This document shows positions 22,059-31,160 of a DNA stretch of 64,000 bases, in pieces. Every line of letters begins with the position of its first letter. The stretch's first letter is position 1. The position numbers and the translations under genes are program-made. The notes under the pieces are model-generated. The model was not told the origin of the DNA. It made no database searches and saw only the letters and a program-made list of their open reading frames with translations. Origin of the DNA: Rhodospirillales bacterium 70-18 (GTDB lineage Bacteria > Pseudomonadota > Alphaproteobacteria > Acetobacterales > Acetobacteraceae); the NCBI GenBank assembly GCA_001899585.1, contig MKWE01000019.1:91808-155807 (forward strand). Reading direction: 5' to 3'.

Positions 22059-22379
22059 ATGGACGAGGATCGGCGCCCGAAACTGACGCTGGCGGGCTGG
22101 GCCGGGCATGTGCTGAAGCCGCTGGGGCAGAAGCCGGCCAAGCATCACCTGAAGATGCTGAGTTGGCTGGGCGACGTGGCCCGGCATCGGACCGACCGGC
22201 TGGTGATATTGATGCCGCCGGGCAGCGCCAAGTCCACCTATGCTTCCCTGAACATGCTGCTCGGCACGCTGGCGGCGATGGCCAGCGCCGTGGTCTCCTA
22301 CTGGGTGGGCAGCAGCGCCGGCAGCGCGCAGAAAACCGACATGCTGTTCCGCAGCGCGCCCACCACCGGCGCCAGCTGA
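22059..22379 (+). pseudogene. Prophage scar: terminase N terminus fused to holin C terminus
   Basis: A 106-codon open frame made of two unrelated phage genes. Residues about 1-65 (LSWLGDVARHRTDRLVILMP, PGSAKSTYASL) are the start of a large terminase, with the Walker A PPGSAKST. From about residue 69, LGTLAAMASAVVSYWVGSSA, GSAQKTDMLFR is the last helix and tail of the three-helix GTA-type holin family. No known protein joins these; the structural genes between terminase and holin must have been deleted, with the junction near 22255. The fused frame stayed open, which is probably accidental. Confidence 0.72.
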
Positions 22380-22383
22380 GGCG

Positions 22384-23265
22384 TCACGGCGCCTCCTGAA
22401 TGGCGTCCAGCGCGTCCATGTAGCGGCGATGCGCGGCCGGGCGCGGCATGCGGTCCAGCGCCGCCGCCCCTTCCTCCGGCGAGGCGGCGCCCCAGGCGAA
22501 GGCGGCCACCTGCTGGCCCACCAGCCGCGACAGGCCGAGCGACTCGGCCGGCGGCGAGAAGCGCCGGTACAGCCGCAGGAAGCCCAGCCGGCCCGAGAAG
22601 CTGGCCACCGCCTCGGCCCGCGCATGCCCGCCCATCCGCCATTCCGCCGCCAGCGCGGCCCCCATCCGCCAGCCGCGCGAGGGCAGCAGGCTGGCGAACA
22701 CGTCGGCCTCGTTGGCCAGTTGGCACAGCAGGTCGAACCCGTGGCCGCGCGGGTCCGCCGGCACGCAGCCGGCGGCGCGGGCGGCGTTGATGGCGACGCA
22801 GGCCGGGTCGGTGGCCAGGATCACGTCGGTCACCACCAGGCTCTCCGCCGCGCCCAGCCCGGCGGCGGCCAGCACCGGGCGGGTGAGTTCGGCCGCCAGC
22901 CGCTCCAGCCGCCCGTCGCCAGGTGGCGAGCCGTCATGCCCGCGGTCGTGGCCCACCATCGCCACCACCCCGAGCGTGCTCATCGGCGCGTCGAGCAGCC
23001 CGCCCAGTCGCGCCAGGGCGCAGAGCAGCCCCATCGCCATCACCGCCTCGGCGACGTGGTGGCGGTTGTGGTAGGGCAGTTCCGGCCGGAACGCCCCCTC
23101 GGCCTGCACCGCGGCGGCCAGGGCGCGGGCCGCCCCGGCGGCCGGCGTTTCCGCCAGCGACGCATCGCCCAGCACATCCTCCACGGCGCCCGGAATGTCG
23201 GGCGGTCGGCTTCGTCTGGTGGCAAATCCCTGCTCGATGGCGGCAAGCGTCTGCAATCCAAGCAC
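22384..23265 (-). CDS. Class I (PDEase_I-like) cyclic nucleotide phosphodiesterase
   Basis: A 293-residue HD-type metal hydrolase. LPYHNRHHVAEAVMAMG (HN at residues 66-67) and AMVGHDRGHDG (HD at 106-107) reproduce the HNxxHxxxV and HDxxHxG metal motifs of class I 3',5'-cyclic nucleotide phosphodiesterases, the family best known from animals; a later NEADV block supplies the distal Asp. It would hydrolyse cAMP or cGMP in the cytoplasm. It lacks an obvious sensor domain. It is convergent with the prophage scar (4 nt apart). Activity and substrate are inferred from motifs. Confidence 0.72.
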   Translation of the reverse strand: MLGLQTLAAIEQGFATRRSRPPDIPGAVEDVLGDASLAETPAAGAARALAAAVQAEGAFRPELPYHNRHHVAEAVMAMGLLCALARLGGLLDAPMSTLGVVAMVGHDRGHDGSPPGDGRLERLAAELTRPVLAAAGLGAAESLVVTDVILATDPACVAINAARAAGCVPADPRGHGFDLLCQLANEADVFASLLPSRGWRMGAALAAEWRMGGHARAEAVASFSGRLGFLRLYRRFSPPAESLGLSRLVGQQVAAFAWGAASPEEGAAALDRMPRPAAHRRYMDALDAIQEAP

Positions 23266-23408
23266 TCCGAACGGCCAGGATGAAGGCTAGCATGTCACAG
23301 CGGGTTGATGTCTATAAAACGTTCCGTTCGATCAAGATTGTGTACGTGGCGTGATATTCTGGATGCCCCCCGCCCTCAACCCGCCCTCAACCCGCCCTCG
23401 ACCCGCCC

Positions 23409-24152
23409 TCAGTAGGTCGCCCGGCCGCCGGAGCAGTCGAACACCGCGCCGGTGGAGAAGCTCGCCTCCTCGCTGCACAGCCAGCACACCAGGGCGGCCA
23501 CCTCCTCCACCGTGCCGAACCGTCCCATCGGGATTTTCGACAGCATGAACTCGATCTGCGAGGGCTTCATCTGGTCGAAGATCGGCGTGCGCACCGCCGC
23601 CGGGGTCACGCAGTTCACCCGCACCGCCGAGCCGGCCAGCTCCTTGCCCAGCGACTTGGTCAGCCCGATCACCGCCGCCTTGGAGGCCGAGTAGGCCACC
23701 GCGTTCGGGTTGCCCTCCTTGCCGGCGATCGAGGCGATGTTGACGATCCGCCCCCAGCCGCGCCGGAGCATATGCGGCACCACGGCGCGGTTGCTGAAGA
23801 ACACCCCGTCCACGTTCACCGCCATCACCCGCCGCCACTCCTCCACCGGGTATTCCCAGGTCGGGTAGTTGGAGCCGGTGATGCCGGCGCTGGCCACCAG
23901 CATGTCGATTCCGCCCAGCGCCGCCGCCGTGGCATCCGCCGCCGCCTGCACCGCCGCCGCGTCGGCGAGGTCGAGCGCCACGGTATGGACCGGCACGCCG
24001 AACGCCGCCGCCGCCCGCCCCAGCGCCGCCGCGTCGCGGTCCCAGATCGCCAGCGCCGCGCCCTCGCTGGCCAGCCTTGCGCTGATCGCATGGCCGATCC
24101 CCGAAACGCCCCCGGTCACCACCGCCACCCGCCCCTCGAAACGCCCGCCCAT
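23409..24152 (-). CDS. SDR family oxidoreductase (FabG-like)
   Basis: A 247-residue classical short-chain dehydrogenase. The cofactor loop is VTGGVSGIG, the acidic residue after the second strand (WDRDAAAL) indicates NAD(H) preference, NASAGI-like VASAGITGSN follows, and the catalytic tetrad includes NIASIAG and YSASK. The closest types are 3-oxoacyl-ACP reductase and 2-keto-3-deoxy-fuconate dehydrogenase; the substrate is unknown. The start has a GGGAGGAAAC site. It diverges from the peptidase gene at 24276, so the 123-nt gap must hold both promoters. Confidence 0.88.
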   Translation of the reverse strand: MGGRFEGRVAVVTGGVSGIGHAISARLASEGAALAIWDRDAAALGRAAAAFGVPVHTVALDLADAAAVQAAADATAAALGGIDMLVASAGITGSNYPTWEYPVEEWRRVMAVNVDGVFFSNRAVVPHMLRRGWGRIVNIASIAGKEGNPNAVAYSASKAAVIGLTKSLGKELAGSAVRVNCVTPAAVRTPIFDQMKPSQIEFMLSKIPMGRFGTVEEVAALVCWLCSEEASFSTGAVFDCSGGRATY

Positions 24153-24275
24153 CGCTGTTTCCTCCCCAGAACCTTCACCCCCCGCATTACCCCGCCCGAA
24201 TGCGGCATGAAAGGGGCGGGGCTTTGCAGCCGCCCGGCACGGGATATGCTGGCGGCTTCGGCGAAGGAGACGCAC

Positions 24276-26087
24276 ATGCCCGTTCCCACGGATGCCTGGA
24301 CCAGAATCGGCGCGATCAGCTCGCCCGCCTTCTCCAAGGATGGCAAAACCCTGTTCCACCTGCGCGGCACCGCCACCCCCGGCACCGGCCTGCCCCAGGT
24401 CTGGGCGATGGACGCCGACGGCGCCAACCCCCGCCCGCTCAGCGCGCACAACGAGAAGGTCGGCTTCCTCCGCCGCGCCCCCACCGACGACCGGCTGATC
24501 TGGGGCATCGACGCCGGCGGCGACGAGCGCCAGCAATTCTGGCTGCTGGAGCCGGGCGGCGCCCCGCGCGCGCTCACCAGCGCCGCCGAGGTCATCCACG
24601 AATTCGGTGCCTGGTCGCCCGACGGCGCCCGCATCGCCTTCGCCGCCAACGACCGCGACGAGACCATCTTCGACATCCATGTCGAATCCCTCGTGACCGG
24701 CGAGCGCACCCGCCTGCTGGAAGGCCCCGGCATCGTCACCGTGCCGTCGTGGTCGCCGGACGGCGGCAAACTGGTCATGCTGCACGACCATTCCAGCAGC
24801 GATCAGCGGCTGTTCGTGCTGGAGGTCGATGGCGGCGGCATCGTCGAGGTGCCGCGCCCCGGCCCCACCCGCTTCGCCTCCATGCGCTGGGTCGAGGCCG
24901 GGGCCGCCATCGCCGGCCTCACCGATATCGGCGGCGAGGATTTCATGCGCCTCTGCCGGATCGACCCGGCGACCGGCGCCGCCACCGTACTCTACGCCGC
25001 CCCCGGCCGCGACGTGGAGGCATGGTCGCTCTCGCCGGACGGCACCATGCTCGCCACCATCGAGAACGACCGTGGCTACGCCGTGCTGCGCGCCGGCCCC
25101 ATCGGCACCGACCGCCCGGCCGTGGACGGCCTGCCCCAGGGCATCGTGGCGGATCTCGCCTGGTCGCCCGACAACACGCGGCTGGCCTGCACCGCCCAGG
25201 GCCCGGCCGCACCCCCCGGCATCTGGCTGTGGGAGGCCGGCGCCATCCGCCCGCTCGCCCGGCCCGACCCGCTGGCCGATGCCGGCATCGACCCCGCCAG
25301 CTTCGTCACCCCCGCCCTGGTGGCCTGGGAAAGCTTCGACGGCCTGCGCATCCCCGGCTGGTACGCGGTCCCCGCCACCCCGGCCCCCGCCGCCGGCTAC
25401 CCCGCCGTGGTCTGGGTGCATGGCGGCCCGGCCAGCCAGACCCGCGCCAATTTCCGCGCCGACATCCAGATGCTGCTCGACCAGGGTTTCGCCGTGCTGA
25501 TGCCCAACATCCGCGGCTCCACCGGCTACGGCCGCGCCTACATGGAGGCCGACGAGCTGGAAAAGCGGCCCGACTGCCTGCACGACCTTTCCGCCGGCCG
25601 CGCCTGGCTGGCCGCCCGCGCCGAGATCGACGCCAGCCGCATCGGCATCATGGGCCAGTCCTATGGCGGCTGGGTGGTGCTGGCCGCCGTCACCCTGCAG
25701 CCCGAGCTGTGGCACGCCGCCGTGGACTATTACGGCATCGCCGAGTTCAACACCCTGCTGGAACGCACCGGCCCCTGGCGGTCCGACCATCGCGCCCGCG
25801 AATACGGCTTCCGCGGCGAGCACGAGGCGGTGTTCGAGCAAATCTCCCCCCTCCGCCACGCCGACCACGTCCGCGCCCCGCTGCTGGTGCTGCATGGCGA
25901 CCGCGACCCGCGCGTGCCGATGCACGAAAGCGACCTGTTCGTGCAGGCGATGGAAATCCGGCAGAAAAAGGTGCGCTATGAACGCTTCACCTATGCCGGG
26001 CACGGCTTCATCCGCCCGGAGCACCGCCCCCGCGTCTATGCCGCCGTCGCCGAACACTTCCACACCCACCTGACCGGAGACGCGTGA
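24276..26087 (+). CDS. S9 family peptidase (acylaminoacyl/dipeptidyl peptidase-like)
   Basis: A 603-residue alpha/beta-hydrolase preceded by a beta-propeller. Propeller blades with WSPDG motifs (AWSPDGARIAFAA, SWSPDGGKLVML, SLSPDGTMLA) occupy about residues 1-330. The peptidase domain carries GQSYGG with nucleophile Ser462, Asp544 in HGDRDPRVP and His576 in AGHGF. There is no signal peptide, so it acts in the cytoplasm on short peptides. It has a GAAGGAGA site at 24263-24270. Its stop overlaps the start of ggt, and both enzymes act on peptides or gamma-glutamyl compounds, so they may work together in peptide recycling. Confidence 0.9.
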   Translation: MPVPTDAWTRIGAISSPAFSKDGKTLFHLRGTATPGTGLPQVWAMDADGANPRPLSAHNEKVGFLRRAPTDDRLIWGIDAGGDERQQFWLLEPGGAPRALTSAAEVIHEFGAWSPDGARIAFAANDRDETIFDIHVESLVTGERTRLLEGPGIVTVPSWSPDGGKLVMLHDHSSSDQRLFVLEVDGGGIVEVPRPGPTRFASMRWVEAGAAIAGLTDIGGEDFMRLCRIDPATGAATVLYAAPGRDVEAWSLSPDGTMLATIENDRGYAVLRAGPIGTDRPAVDGLPQGIVADLAWSPDNTRLACTAQGPAAPPGIWLWEAGAIRPLARPDPLADAGIDPASFVTPALVAWESFDGLRIPGWYAVPATPAPAAGYPAVVWVHGGPASQTRANFRADIQMLLDQGFAVLMPNIRGSTGYGRAYMEADELEKRPDCLHDLSAGRAWLAARAEIDASRIGIMGQSYGGWVVLAAVTLQPELWHAAVDYYGIAEFNTLLERTGPWRSDHRAREYGFRGEHEAVFEQISPLRHADHVRAPLLVLHGDRDPRVPMHESDLFVQAMEIRQKKVRYERFTYAGHGFIRPEHRPRVYAAVAEHFHTHLTGDA

Positions 26088-27691
26088 TGTACCTCATCGC
26101 CCGCACCCACCGCCCGCTCATCATGGGCCGCAATGGCGCGGTCGGCGCCAACCACCCGCTGGCCACGCAGGCGGGGCTGGACGTGCTGCGCGCCGGCGGC
26201 AACGCGGTGGACGCCGCCGCCGCCGTCTCGCTGGCGCTGGGTGTGGTGGAGCCGATGATGTCCGGCCTCGGCGGCGACGGCTTCTGCAACGTGCTGATGA
26301 ACGGCCGGCGCGAGGTGTTCAACGGCACCGGCCCGGCCCCCGCCGCCGCCACCGCCGAGCGTTTCGCCAAGGGCATCGAGATCACCGGCCCGCTCAGCGT
26401 CTCCGTCCCCGGCTGCCTCGCCGGCATCGCCGCCATGCACGCCGCCCACGGCAAGCTGCCCTGGTCCCGCCTCGTCCAGCCCGCCATCGGCTATGCGCGC
26501 GACGGCTACGGCGTCACCCACCGCCACCACGACATCACCCGCGACAACCGCCCCCGCCTGGCGGTGGACGCCGCCAGCGGCCCCACCTTCCTCGGCGCCG
26601 CGCTGGACAACCGCCCGGTCGGCGACCTCGTCACCCAGCCGGACCTCGCCCGCACCCTGGAGGAGATCGCCGCCGACGGCGCCGAGACCTTCTATCGCGG
26701 CAAGCTGGCCAAGCGCCTCGCCGCCGCCATGGCCCAGCGCGGCGCCCTGGTCACCGAGGCTGACCTCGCCGCATGCACCGCCGAGCGCGGCGTGCCGGTC
26801 GGCATCACCTATCGCGGCTACGAGGTGACGCAGACGCCGCCCAACTCCACCGGCTTCGTCATGCTGCAGATGCTCAAGATCGTCGAGCGGTTCGACTTCG
26901 CGGCCCTGTCGGAGGCCGAGCGCATCCACGTCCTGGTGGAAGCCAAGAAGCGCGCCTTCCTCGACCGCGAGCGCTACGGCGCCGACCCCCGCTTCGAGAC
27001 GGTGCCGCTGGAGCACATCCTGTCGGACGCGCATGCCGACGCCCAGGCCGCCACCATCGACCTGCGCCGCGCCACCCCGATGGAGCAGCCGGTCGCCGCG
27101 GCGGCCGGCGACACCACCTATTTCTGCGTGGTGGACAACGAGGGCAACTGCGTCTCCGGCATCCAGAGCATCAATTCCGGCTACGGCTCCGGCGTCACCG
27201 CCGGCGACACCGGGGTGCTGCTGAACAACCGCATGGCCTACTGGCACCTCGCCCCCGGCCACGCCAACCGCCTGGTCCCCGGCAAGCGCGTGCGCCACAC
27301 CATGAACGCGCCGATGGTCTTCAAGGACGGCAAGCTCTGGGGCGTGCTCGGCACCCCGGGCGCCGACAACCAGGTGCAGGTGAACACCCAGGTCCTCACC
27401 GCCATGCTGGACCTGGGGGCAGACCCGCAGACCGCGCTGGAATCCCCCCGCTGGACCTCCAATCAGCCCGGCCAGGGCGCCAACTGGCCGCATGACGGCG
27501 ACCAGCAGCTCACCATCGAAAGCGATTTCGGCGCCGACGTGCTGGCCGACCTCGCGGCGCGCGGCCATGTGCTCAACCGCGTCGGCCACCTGGGCGGGCC
27601 ATGCGCGATGCAGGCGATCCGGGTGCTGGAGAACGGGGTGCGGATGGCGGGGTCGGACCCGCGGCGGGATGGGTGGGCGGGGGCGTGGTAG
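26087..27691 (+). CDS. ggt: Gamma-glutamyltransferase
   Basis: A 534-residue Ntn hydrolase. The conserved large-subunit start (GANHPLATQAGLDVLRAGGNAVDAAAA), the central MSGLGGDGF and the self-processing Thr in GDTTYFCVVDNEGNCVSGIQ (about residue 343) are present, as is the RVRHTMNAPMVFKDG block of the small subunit. It cleaves gamma-glutamyl bonds such as glutathione. No signal peptide is evident, unlike E. coli GGT, so it resembles the cytoplasmic GGT-like subfamily. ATG 26087 (TGATG with the peptidase stop) is preferred; GTG 26084 adds one residue. Confidence 0.9.
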   Translation: MYLIARTHRPLIMGRNGAVGANHPLATQAGLDVLRAGGNAVDAAAAVSLALGVVEPMMSGLGGDGFCNVLMNGRREVFNGTGPAPAAATAERFAKGIEITGPLSVSVPGCLAGIAAMHAAHGKLPWSRLVQPAIGYARDGYGVTHRHHDITRDNRPRLAVDAASGPTFLGAALDNRPVGDLVTQPDLARTLEEIAADGAETFYRGKLAKRLAAAMAQRGALVTEADLAACTAERGVPVGITYRGYEVTQTPPNSTGFVMLQMLKIVERFDFAALSEAERIHVLVEAKKRAFLDRERYGADPRFETVPLEHILSDAHADAQAATIDLRRATPMEQPVAAAAGDTTYFCVVDNEGNCVSGIQSINSGYGSGVTAGDTGVLLNNRMAYWHLAPGHANRLVPGKRVRHTMNAPMVFKDGKLWGVLGTPGADNQVQVNTQVLTAMLDLGADPQTALESPRWTSNQPGQGANWPHDGDQQLTIESDFGADVLADLAARGHVLNRVGHLGGPCAMQAIRVLENGVRMAGSDPRRDGWAGAW

Positions 27692-27702
27692 GCAAGGAAA
27701 CG

Positions 27703-27813
27703 TCTTCTTTTTGTGAACAAAAAGAAGCAAAAAAACTTTGCTCGCTGGGCTGTACGGTTGCCGTGCGCTTCAACGAACAAAAGTTTTTTGGTTCTTTTTT
27801 TCAAAAAAGAACC
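27703..27813. repeat. AT-rich multi-hairpin intergenic repeat, family R1 copy B
   Basis: Begins with CTTCTTTTTGT / ACAAAAAGAAG (27704-27727), then CAAAAAAACTTTGCTCGCTG, a variable core, and ends with CAACGAACAAAAGTTTTTTG and the GGTTCTTTTTT / AAAAAAGAACC hairpin (27790-27813). It is reversed relative to copy A. It fills the gap between ggt and the EamA gene and has diverged more in the core pair than copy C. Confidence 0.85.
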
Positions 27814-27824
27814 GCTTGCCTCCC

Positions 27825-28733
27825 ATGCTGAACCGCCTCTGGCGCACCGCCTGGGTGCTGTTGCTGCTGCCGCCCCTGTTCTGGTCCGGCAACTTCGTCA
27901 TCGGCCGGGCGGTGCGTGCAGACGTGCCGCCGGTGGCGCTCGCCTTCTGGCGCTGGGCCGGCGCGTTCCTGCTCTGCCTGCCTTTCGCGTGGCCGCATCT
28001 GCGGCGCGACCTGCCGGTGCTGCGCCGCCACTGGGTCAGCACCCTGCTGCTTTCGGCCACCGGCGTCGCCGCCTTCAACACCATGATCTACACCGGCCTG
28101 CAAACGACGACGGCGCTGAACGCGGTGCTGCTGCAATCGGCCATGCCGCTGTTCATCCTGGTCTGGGCGGCGCTGCTGTTCGGCCAGCGGCCCGGCCCGG
28201 CGGAGCTGCTCGGCATCCTCGTTTCCATGCTCGGCGTGACGGTGATCGCCGGGCAGGGCTCGCTGGAAACCCTGGCCGGCCTGTCGCTCAACCCCGGCGA
28301 TGTCTGGGTGGTGGGCGCGGTGGCGGCCTACGCCTTCTATTCCGCGCTGCTGCGCCGCCGGCCCTCGGTGCACCCGATGAGCTTCCTGGCGGTCAGCTTC
28401 GCCCTCGGCGCGCTGCTGCTGGTGCCGTTCTACGGCGCGGAGATGGCCGAGGGCCGGCATATCGTGCCCGGCGTGCCGGCGCTGCTGGCGATCCTGTATG
28501 TGGCGCTGTTCCCCTCGCTGCTGGCCTATCTGGCGTTCAACCGGGGGGTGGATCTGGTCGGCTCCGGCCGGGCCGGGCAGTTCGTGCACCTGATGCAGGT
28601 GTTCGGCACCTTCCTGGCGGTGGCCTTCCTGGGCGAGCACCTGCGGCCCTACCACGCCGCCGGCATCGCGCTGATCGCCGCCGGCCTGCTGCTTGCCAAC
28701 CGCCCCGCCTTCCTGCAAAGGCGGCCGGCATGA
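27825..28733 (+). CDS. EamA/DMT family transporter
   Basis: A 302-residue drug/metabolite transporter with ten predicted helices in two EamA halves: LPPLFWSGNFVIGRAV opens the first, and YAFYSALLRRRPSVHPMSFL begins the second. Substrate unknown; relatives move amino acids, nucleosides or small metabolites. The start MLNRLWRTAW at 27825 excludes a frame that would run through repeat R1 copy B. The end overlaps the PRC-barrel gene by ATGA. Confidence 0.88.
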   Translation: MLNRLWRTAWVLLLLPPLFWSGNFVIGRAVRADVPPVALAFWRWAGAFLLCLPFAWPHLRRDLPVLRRHWVSTLLLSATGVAAFNTMIYTGLQTTTALNAVLLQSAMPLFILVWAALLFGQRPGPAELLGILVSMLGVTVIAGQGSLETLAGLSLNPGDVWVVGAVAAYAFYSALLRRRPSVHPMSFLAVSFALGALLLVPFYGAEMAEGRHIVPGVPALLAILYVALFPSLLAYLAFNRGVDLVGSGRAGQFVHLMQVFGTFLAVAFLGEHLRPYHAAGIALIAAGLLLANRPAFLQRRPA

Positions 28734-29140
28734 AGCGCGTCCTGCTCGTGGCCGCCCTCGCGGCGGGCCTGGGCGCCAGCCCACCCCCGGTGCCGCCCAC
28801 GCCGGACGCCCCGGCCGAGATCGCGGCACCCACCGAGGTCGCAGGCCTGCTCGGCTACCGCGTGCACGACGACACCGGCAAGGAGCTCGGCCGCATCGTC
28901 GATGTGCTGGTGGATGCCGAGGGCCGGGTGCGCGGCGTGGTGGTCGATGTCGGCGGCTTCCTCGGCGTCGGCAGCCGCAAGGTCGCCATCGCCTGGCGCG
29001 CGCTCACCTTCTCCAGCGGCAAGGACGGCCTGGTGGTGGCCGTCGCCGTCACCACCGCGCGCATCCGCCTCGCGCCGGAAGTGCTGCCCGGCAAGCCGAT
29101 CGTCATGCTGGACGTGCCGACGCCGGGCCTGTCACGTTAG
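28730..29140 (+). CDS. PRC-barrel domain protein, exported
   Basis: A 136-residue protein with an N-terminal export signal (MKRVLLVAALAAGLGASPPP) and a single PRC-barrel at about residues 45-115: LLGYRVHDDTGKELGRIVDV, VRGVVVDVGGFLGVGSRKVA. PRC-barrels occur in photosynthetic reaction centre H and in RimM; stand-alone exported versions have no clear role. It overlaps the transporter upstream, and the MFS gene begins 4 nt downstream, so it is in the same operon. Confidence 0.8.
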   Translation: MKRVLLVAALAAGLGASPPPVPPTPDAPAEIAAPTEVAGLLGYRVHDDTGKELGRIVDVLVDAEGRVRGVVVDVGGFLGVGSRKVAIAWRALTFSSGKDGLVVAVAVTTARIRLAPEVLPGKPIVMLDVPTPGLSR

Positions 29141-29144
29141 CCGC

Positions 29145-30338
29145 ATGATACCGCTGCGGATACGGCGTGGCCTGGACTGGCTGAATTTTTTCGTCGCCGA
29201 CCTGCAAACCGGCTTCGGCCCGTTCATCGCCGTCTACCTCACCAGCCATAAATGGACCCAGCTCGATATCGGGCTGGCCCTCAGCGTCGGCTCGGCGGTC
29301 TCCATGGCCGCCCAGGTGCCGGCCGGCGTGCTGGTGGACGCCATGGCCAGCAAGCGGCTGGCGGCCAGCGTGGCGCTGGCGGCCATCGGCGCCAGCGCCA
29401 CGCTGATCGCCGCCTCGCCGATGCTGCTGCCGGTGCTGCTGGCGCAGGCGCTGCACGGCTTCGCCAGCTGCATGCTCAACCCGGCCATCGCCGCGCTCAC
29501 GCTGGGGCTGGTGGCCCGCACGGCGGTGGCCGAGCGGCTGGGCCGCAATGCCGGCTTCGCCGCCGCCGGCGCGGCGGTGGGGGCGGCGCTGATGGGGGCG
29601 GCGGGCACCTGGGTCTCCAACCGCTCGGCGCTGTGGCTGGCCGCCATTCTCTGCGTCCCGGCGCTGCTGACGCTGCGCCACCTGAACCCGGGGCAGGCCG
29701 TCCCCACCGCCGAGGCCGGCCGGCCGCCGCGCGAGCCGTGGCGCGGCGTGCTGAGCGACCCGCGCCTGCTGGTCTATCTCGCCTGCGCCGTGCTGTTCCA
29801 CCTCGCCAACGCCGCGATGCTGCCGCTGGCGGCCATCGAGGTCACCAAGCGGGTCGGCAACTCCGCCAGCCTGGTGATCGCCGCCTGCATCCTGGTGCCG
29901 CAGGTGATGGTGGCGCTGCTGTCGCCCCGCGTCGGCCGCTGGGCCGGGCGCTGGGGCCGCCGCCCGGTGCTGCTGCTGGGCTTCGCCGCCCTGCCGGCGC
30001 GCGCCCTGATGCTGGCCTGGGCCGACCATCCCGGCATGATCGTGCTGGCGCAGTCGCTGGACGGGCTGGGCGCCGCCGCCTTCGGGGTGATGACGCCGCT
30101 GATCGCCGCCGACCTCTCCGGCCCGGGCGGGCGCTTCAACCTGCGCATGGGGCTGTTCGGCCTTGCGGTCGGGCTGGGCGCCACGCTCAGCACCACGCTG
30201 GCCGGCTGGGTGGCCAGCACCTACACCAGCGACGCCGCCTTCCTCACCCTGGCCGCCGCCGGCATGGTGGCGCTGCTGGCGGTGGCCCTGGCAATGCCGG
30301 AGACAAGGCCCCTGCAAGGCGCTACATCCCCCGCATGA
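29145..30338 (+). CDS. MFS transporter
   Basis: A 397-residue major facilitator with twelve predicted helices. It begins IRRGLDWLNFFVADLQTGFG, followed by SHKWTQLDIGLAL, a pattern of an MFS subfamily common in rhizobia and Acetobacteraceae. Substrate unknown. It starts 4 nt after the PRC-barrel gene and ends in an ATGA overlap with rlmJ, so four genes from 27825 to 31153 form one tight operon despite unrelated functions. Confidence 0.85.
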   Translation: MIPLRIRRGLDWLNFFVADLQTGFGPFIAVYLTSHKWTQLDIGLALSVGSAVSMAAQVPAGVLVDAMASKRLAASVALAAIGASATLIAASPMLLPVLLAQALHGFASCMLNPAIAALTLGLVARTAVAERLGRNAGFAAAGAAVGAALMGAAGTWVSNRSALWLAAILCVPALLTLRHLNPGQAVPTAEAGRPPREPWRGVLSDPRLLVYLACAVLFHLANAAMLPLAAIEVTKRVGNSASLVIAACILVPQVMVALLSPRVGRWAGRWGRRPVLLLGFAALPARALMLAWADHPGMIVLAQSLDGLGAAAFGVMTPLIAADLSGPGGRFNLRMGLFGLAVGLGATLSTTLAGWVASTYTSDAAFLTLAAAGMVALLAVALAMPETRPLQGATSPA

Positions 30339-31153
30339 ACTACCGCCACGCCTTCCACGCCGGCAATTTCGCCGATTGCATGAAGCACGCGCTGCTGGTC
30401 TGGCTGCTGCACGCCATGCAGCGCAAGCCGGCCGGGCTGCTGGTGCTGGACACCCATGCCGGCGCCGGCCGCTACGACCTGTCCGCCGGCCCGGCCGAGC
30501 GCACCGGCGAGTGGCGCGCCGGCATCGCCCGCCTGCTGGACCATCCGCCCGCGCCGCTGGTGGAGTATGTCCGGCTGGTCGAGTCGCTCGGCCTCTACCC
30601 CGGCTCCCCGGTGCTGCTGCGCGCCCTGCTGCGCCCGCAGGACCGGATGGCGTGCTGCGAGCTGCACCCCGAGGAGCACGCCGCCCTGCGCCGCGCCTTC
30701 GCCCGCGACCACCAGGTCGCCGTGCACCACCGCGATGCGTGGGAGGCGCTGGGCGCCCTGCTGCCCGCGCCCGAGAAGCGCGCCTTGGTGCTGATCGATC
30801 CGCCCTACGAGGCCACGGACGAGTTCGAGCGCCTGGCCGCCGGTCTGCGCACCGCCCTGCGCCGCATGCCCAACGCGGTGGTCGCGGCCTGGTATCCCAT
30901 CAAGCACCGCGCCCCGGTGCGCGCCTTTCACATCGCGCTGCGCGAGTGCGGCCTGCGCGACGTGGTCGCCGCCGAGCTGTGGCTGCGCGCGCCGCTGGAC
31001 GCGGCACGGCTGAACGGCTGCGGGCTGCTGGTGGTGAACCCGCCCTTCGGCTTCGTGACCGAGACCCCATCGATCCTCGATGCGCTGCTGGGGCGGCTGG
31101 GGGCGGGGGAGGAGGGCGAGGGGATTGGCGTGGAGCGGTTGGTGGATGAGTGA
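30335..31153 (+). CDS. rlmJ: 23S rRNA (adenine(2030)-N6)-methyltransferase
   Basis: A 272-residue methyltransferase. The start MNYRHAFHAGNFADCMKHAL is the hallmark of RlmJ (YhiR/ComJ family). VLDTHAGAGRYDL is the SAM loop and VLIDPPYEATDEF the DPPY catalytic block, with NPPF-like VVNPPFGF near the end. It methylates N6 of A2030 in 23S rRNA. The ATGA overlap at 30335 with the MFS gene sets the start. Confidence 0.93.
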   Translation: MNYRHAFHAGNFADCMKHALLVWLLHAMQRKPAGLLVLDTHAGAGRYDLSAGPAERTGEWRAGIARLLDHPPAPLVEYVRLVESLGLYPGSPVLLRALLRPQDRMACCELHPEEHAALRRAFARDHQVAVHHRDAWEALGALLPAPEKRALVLIDPPYEATDEFERLAAGLRTALRRMPNAVVAAWYPIKHRAPVRAFHIALRECGLRDVVAAELWLRAPLDAARLNGCGLLVVNPPFGFVTETPSILDALLGRLGAGEEGEGIGVERLVDE

Positions 31154-31160
31154 GGGGAAG

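Noticed and set aside
24153..26069. N-terminal extension of 639 residues on the SDR
   Set aside because: The extension is antisense to the S9 peptidase; the SDR has its own start with a good ribosome-binding site at 24152.
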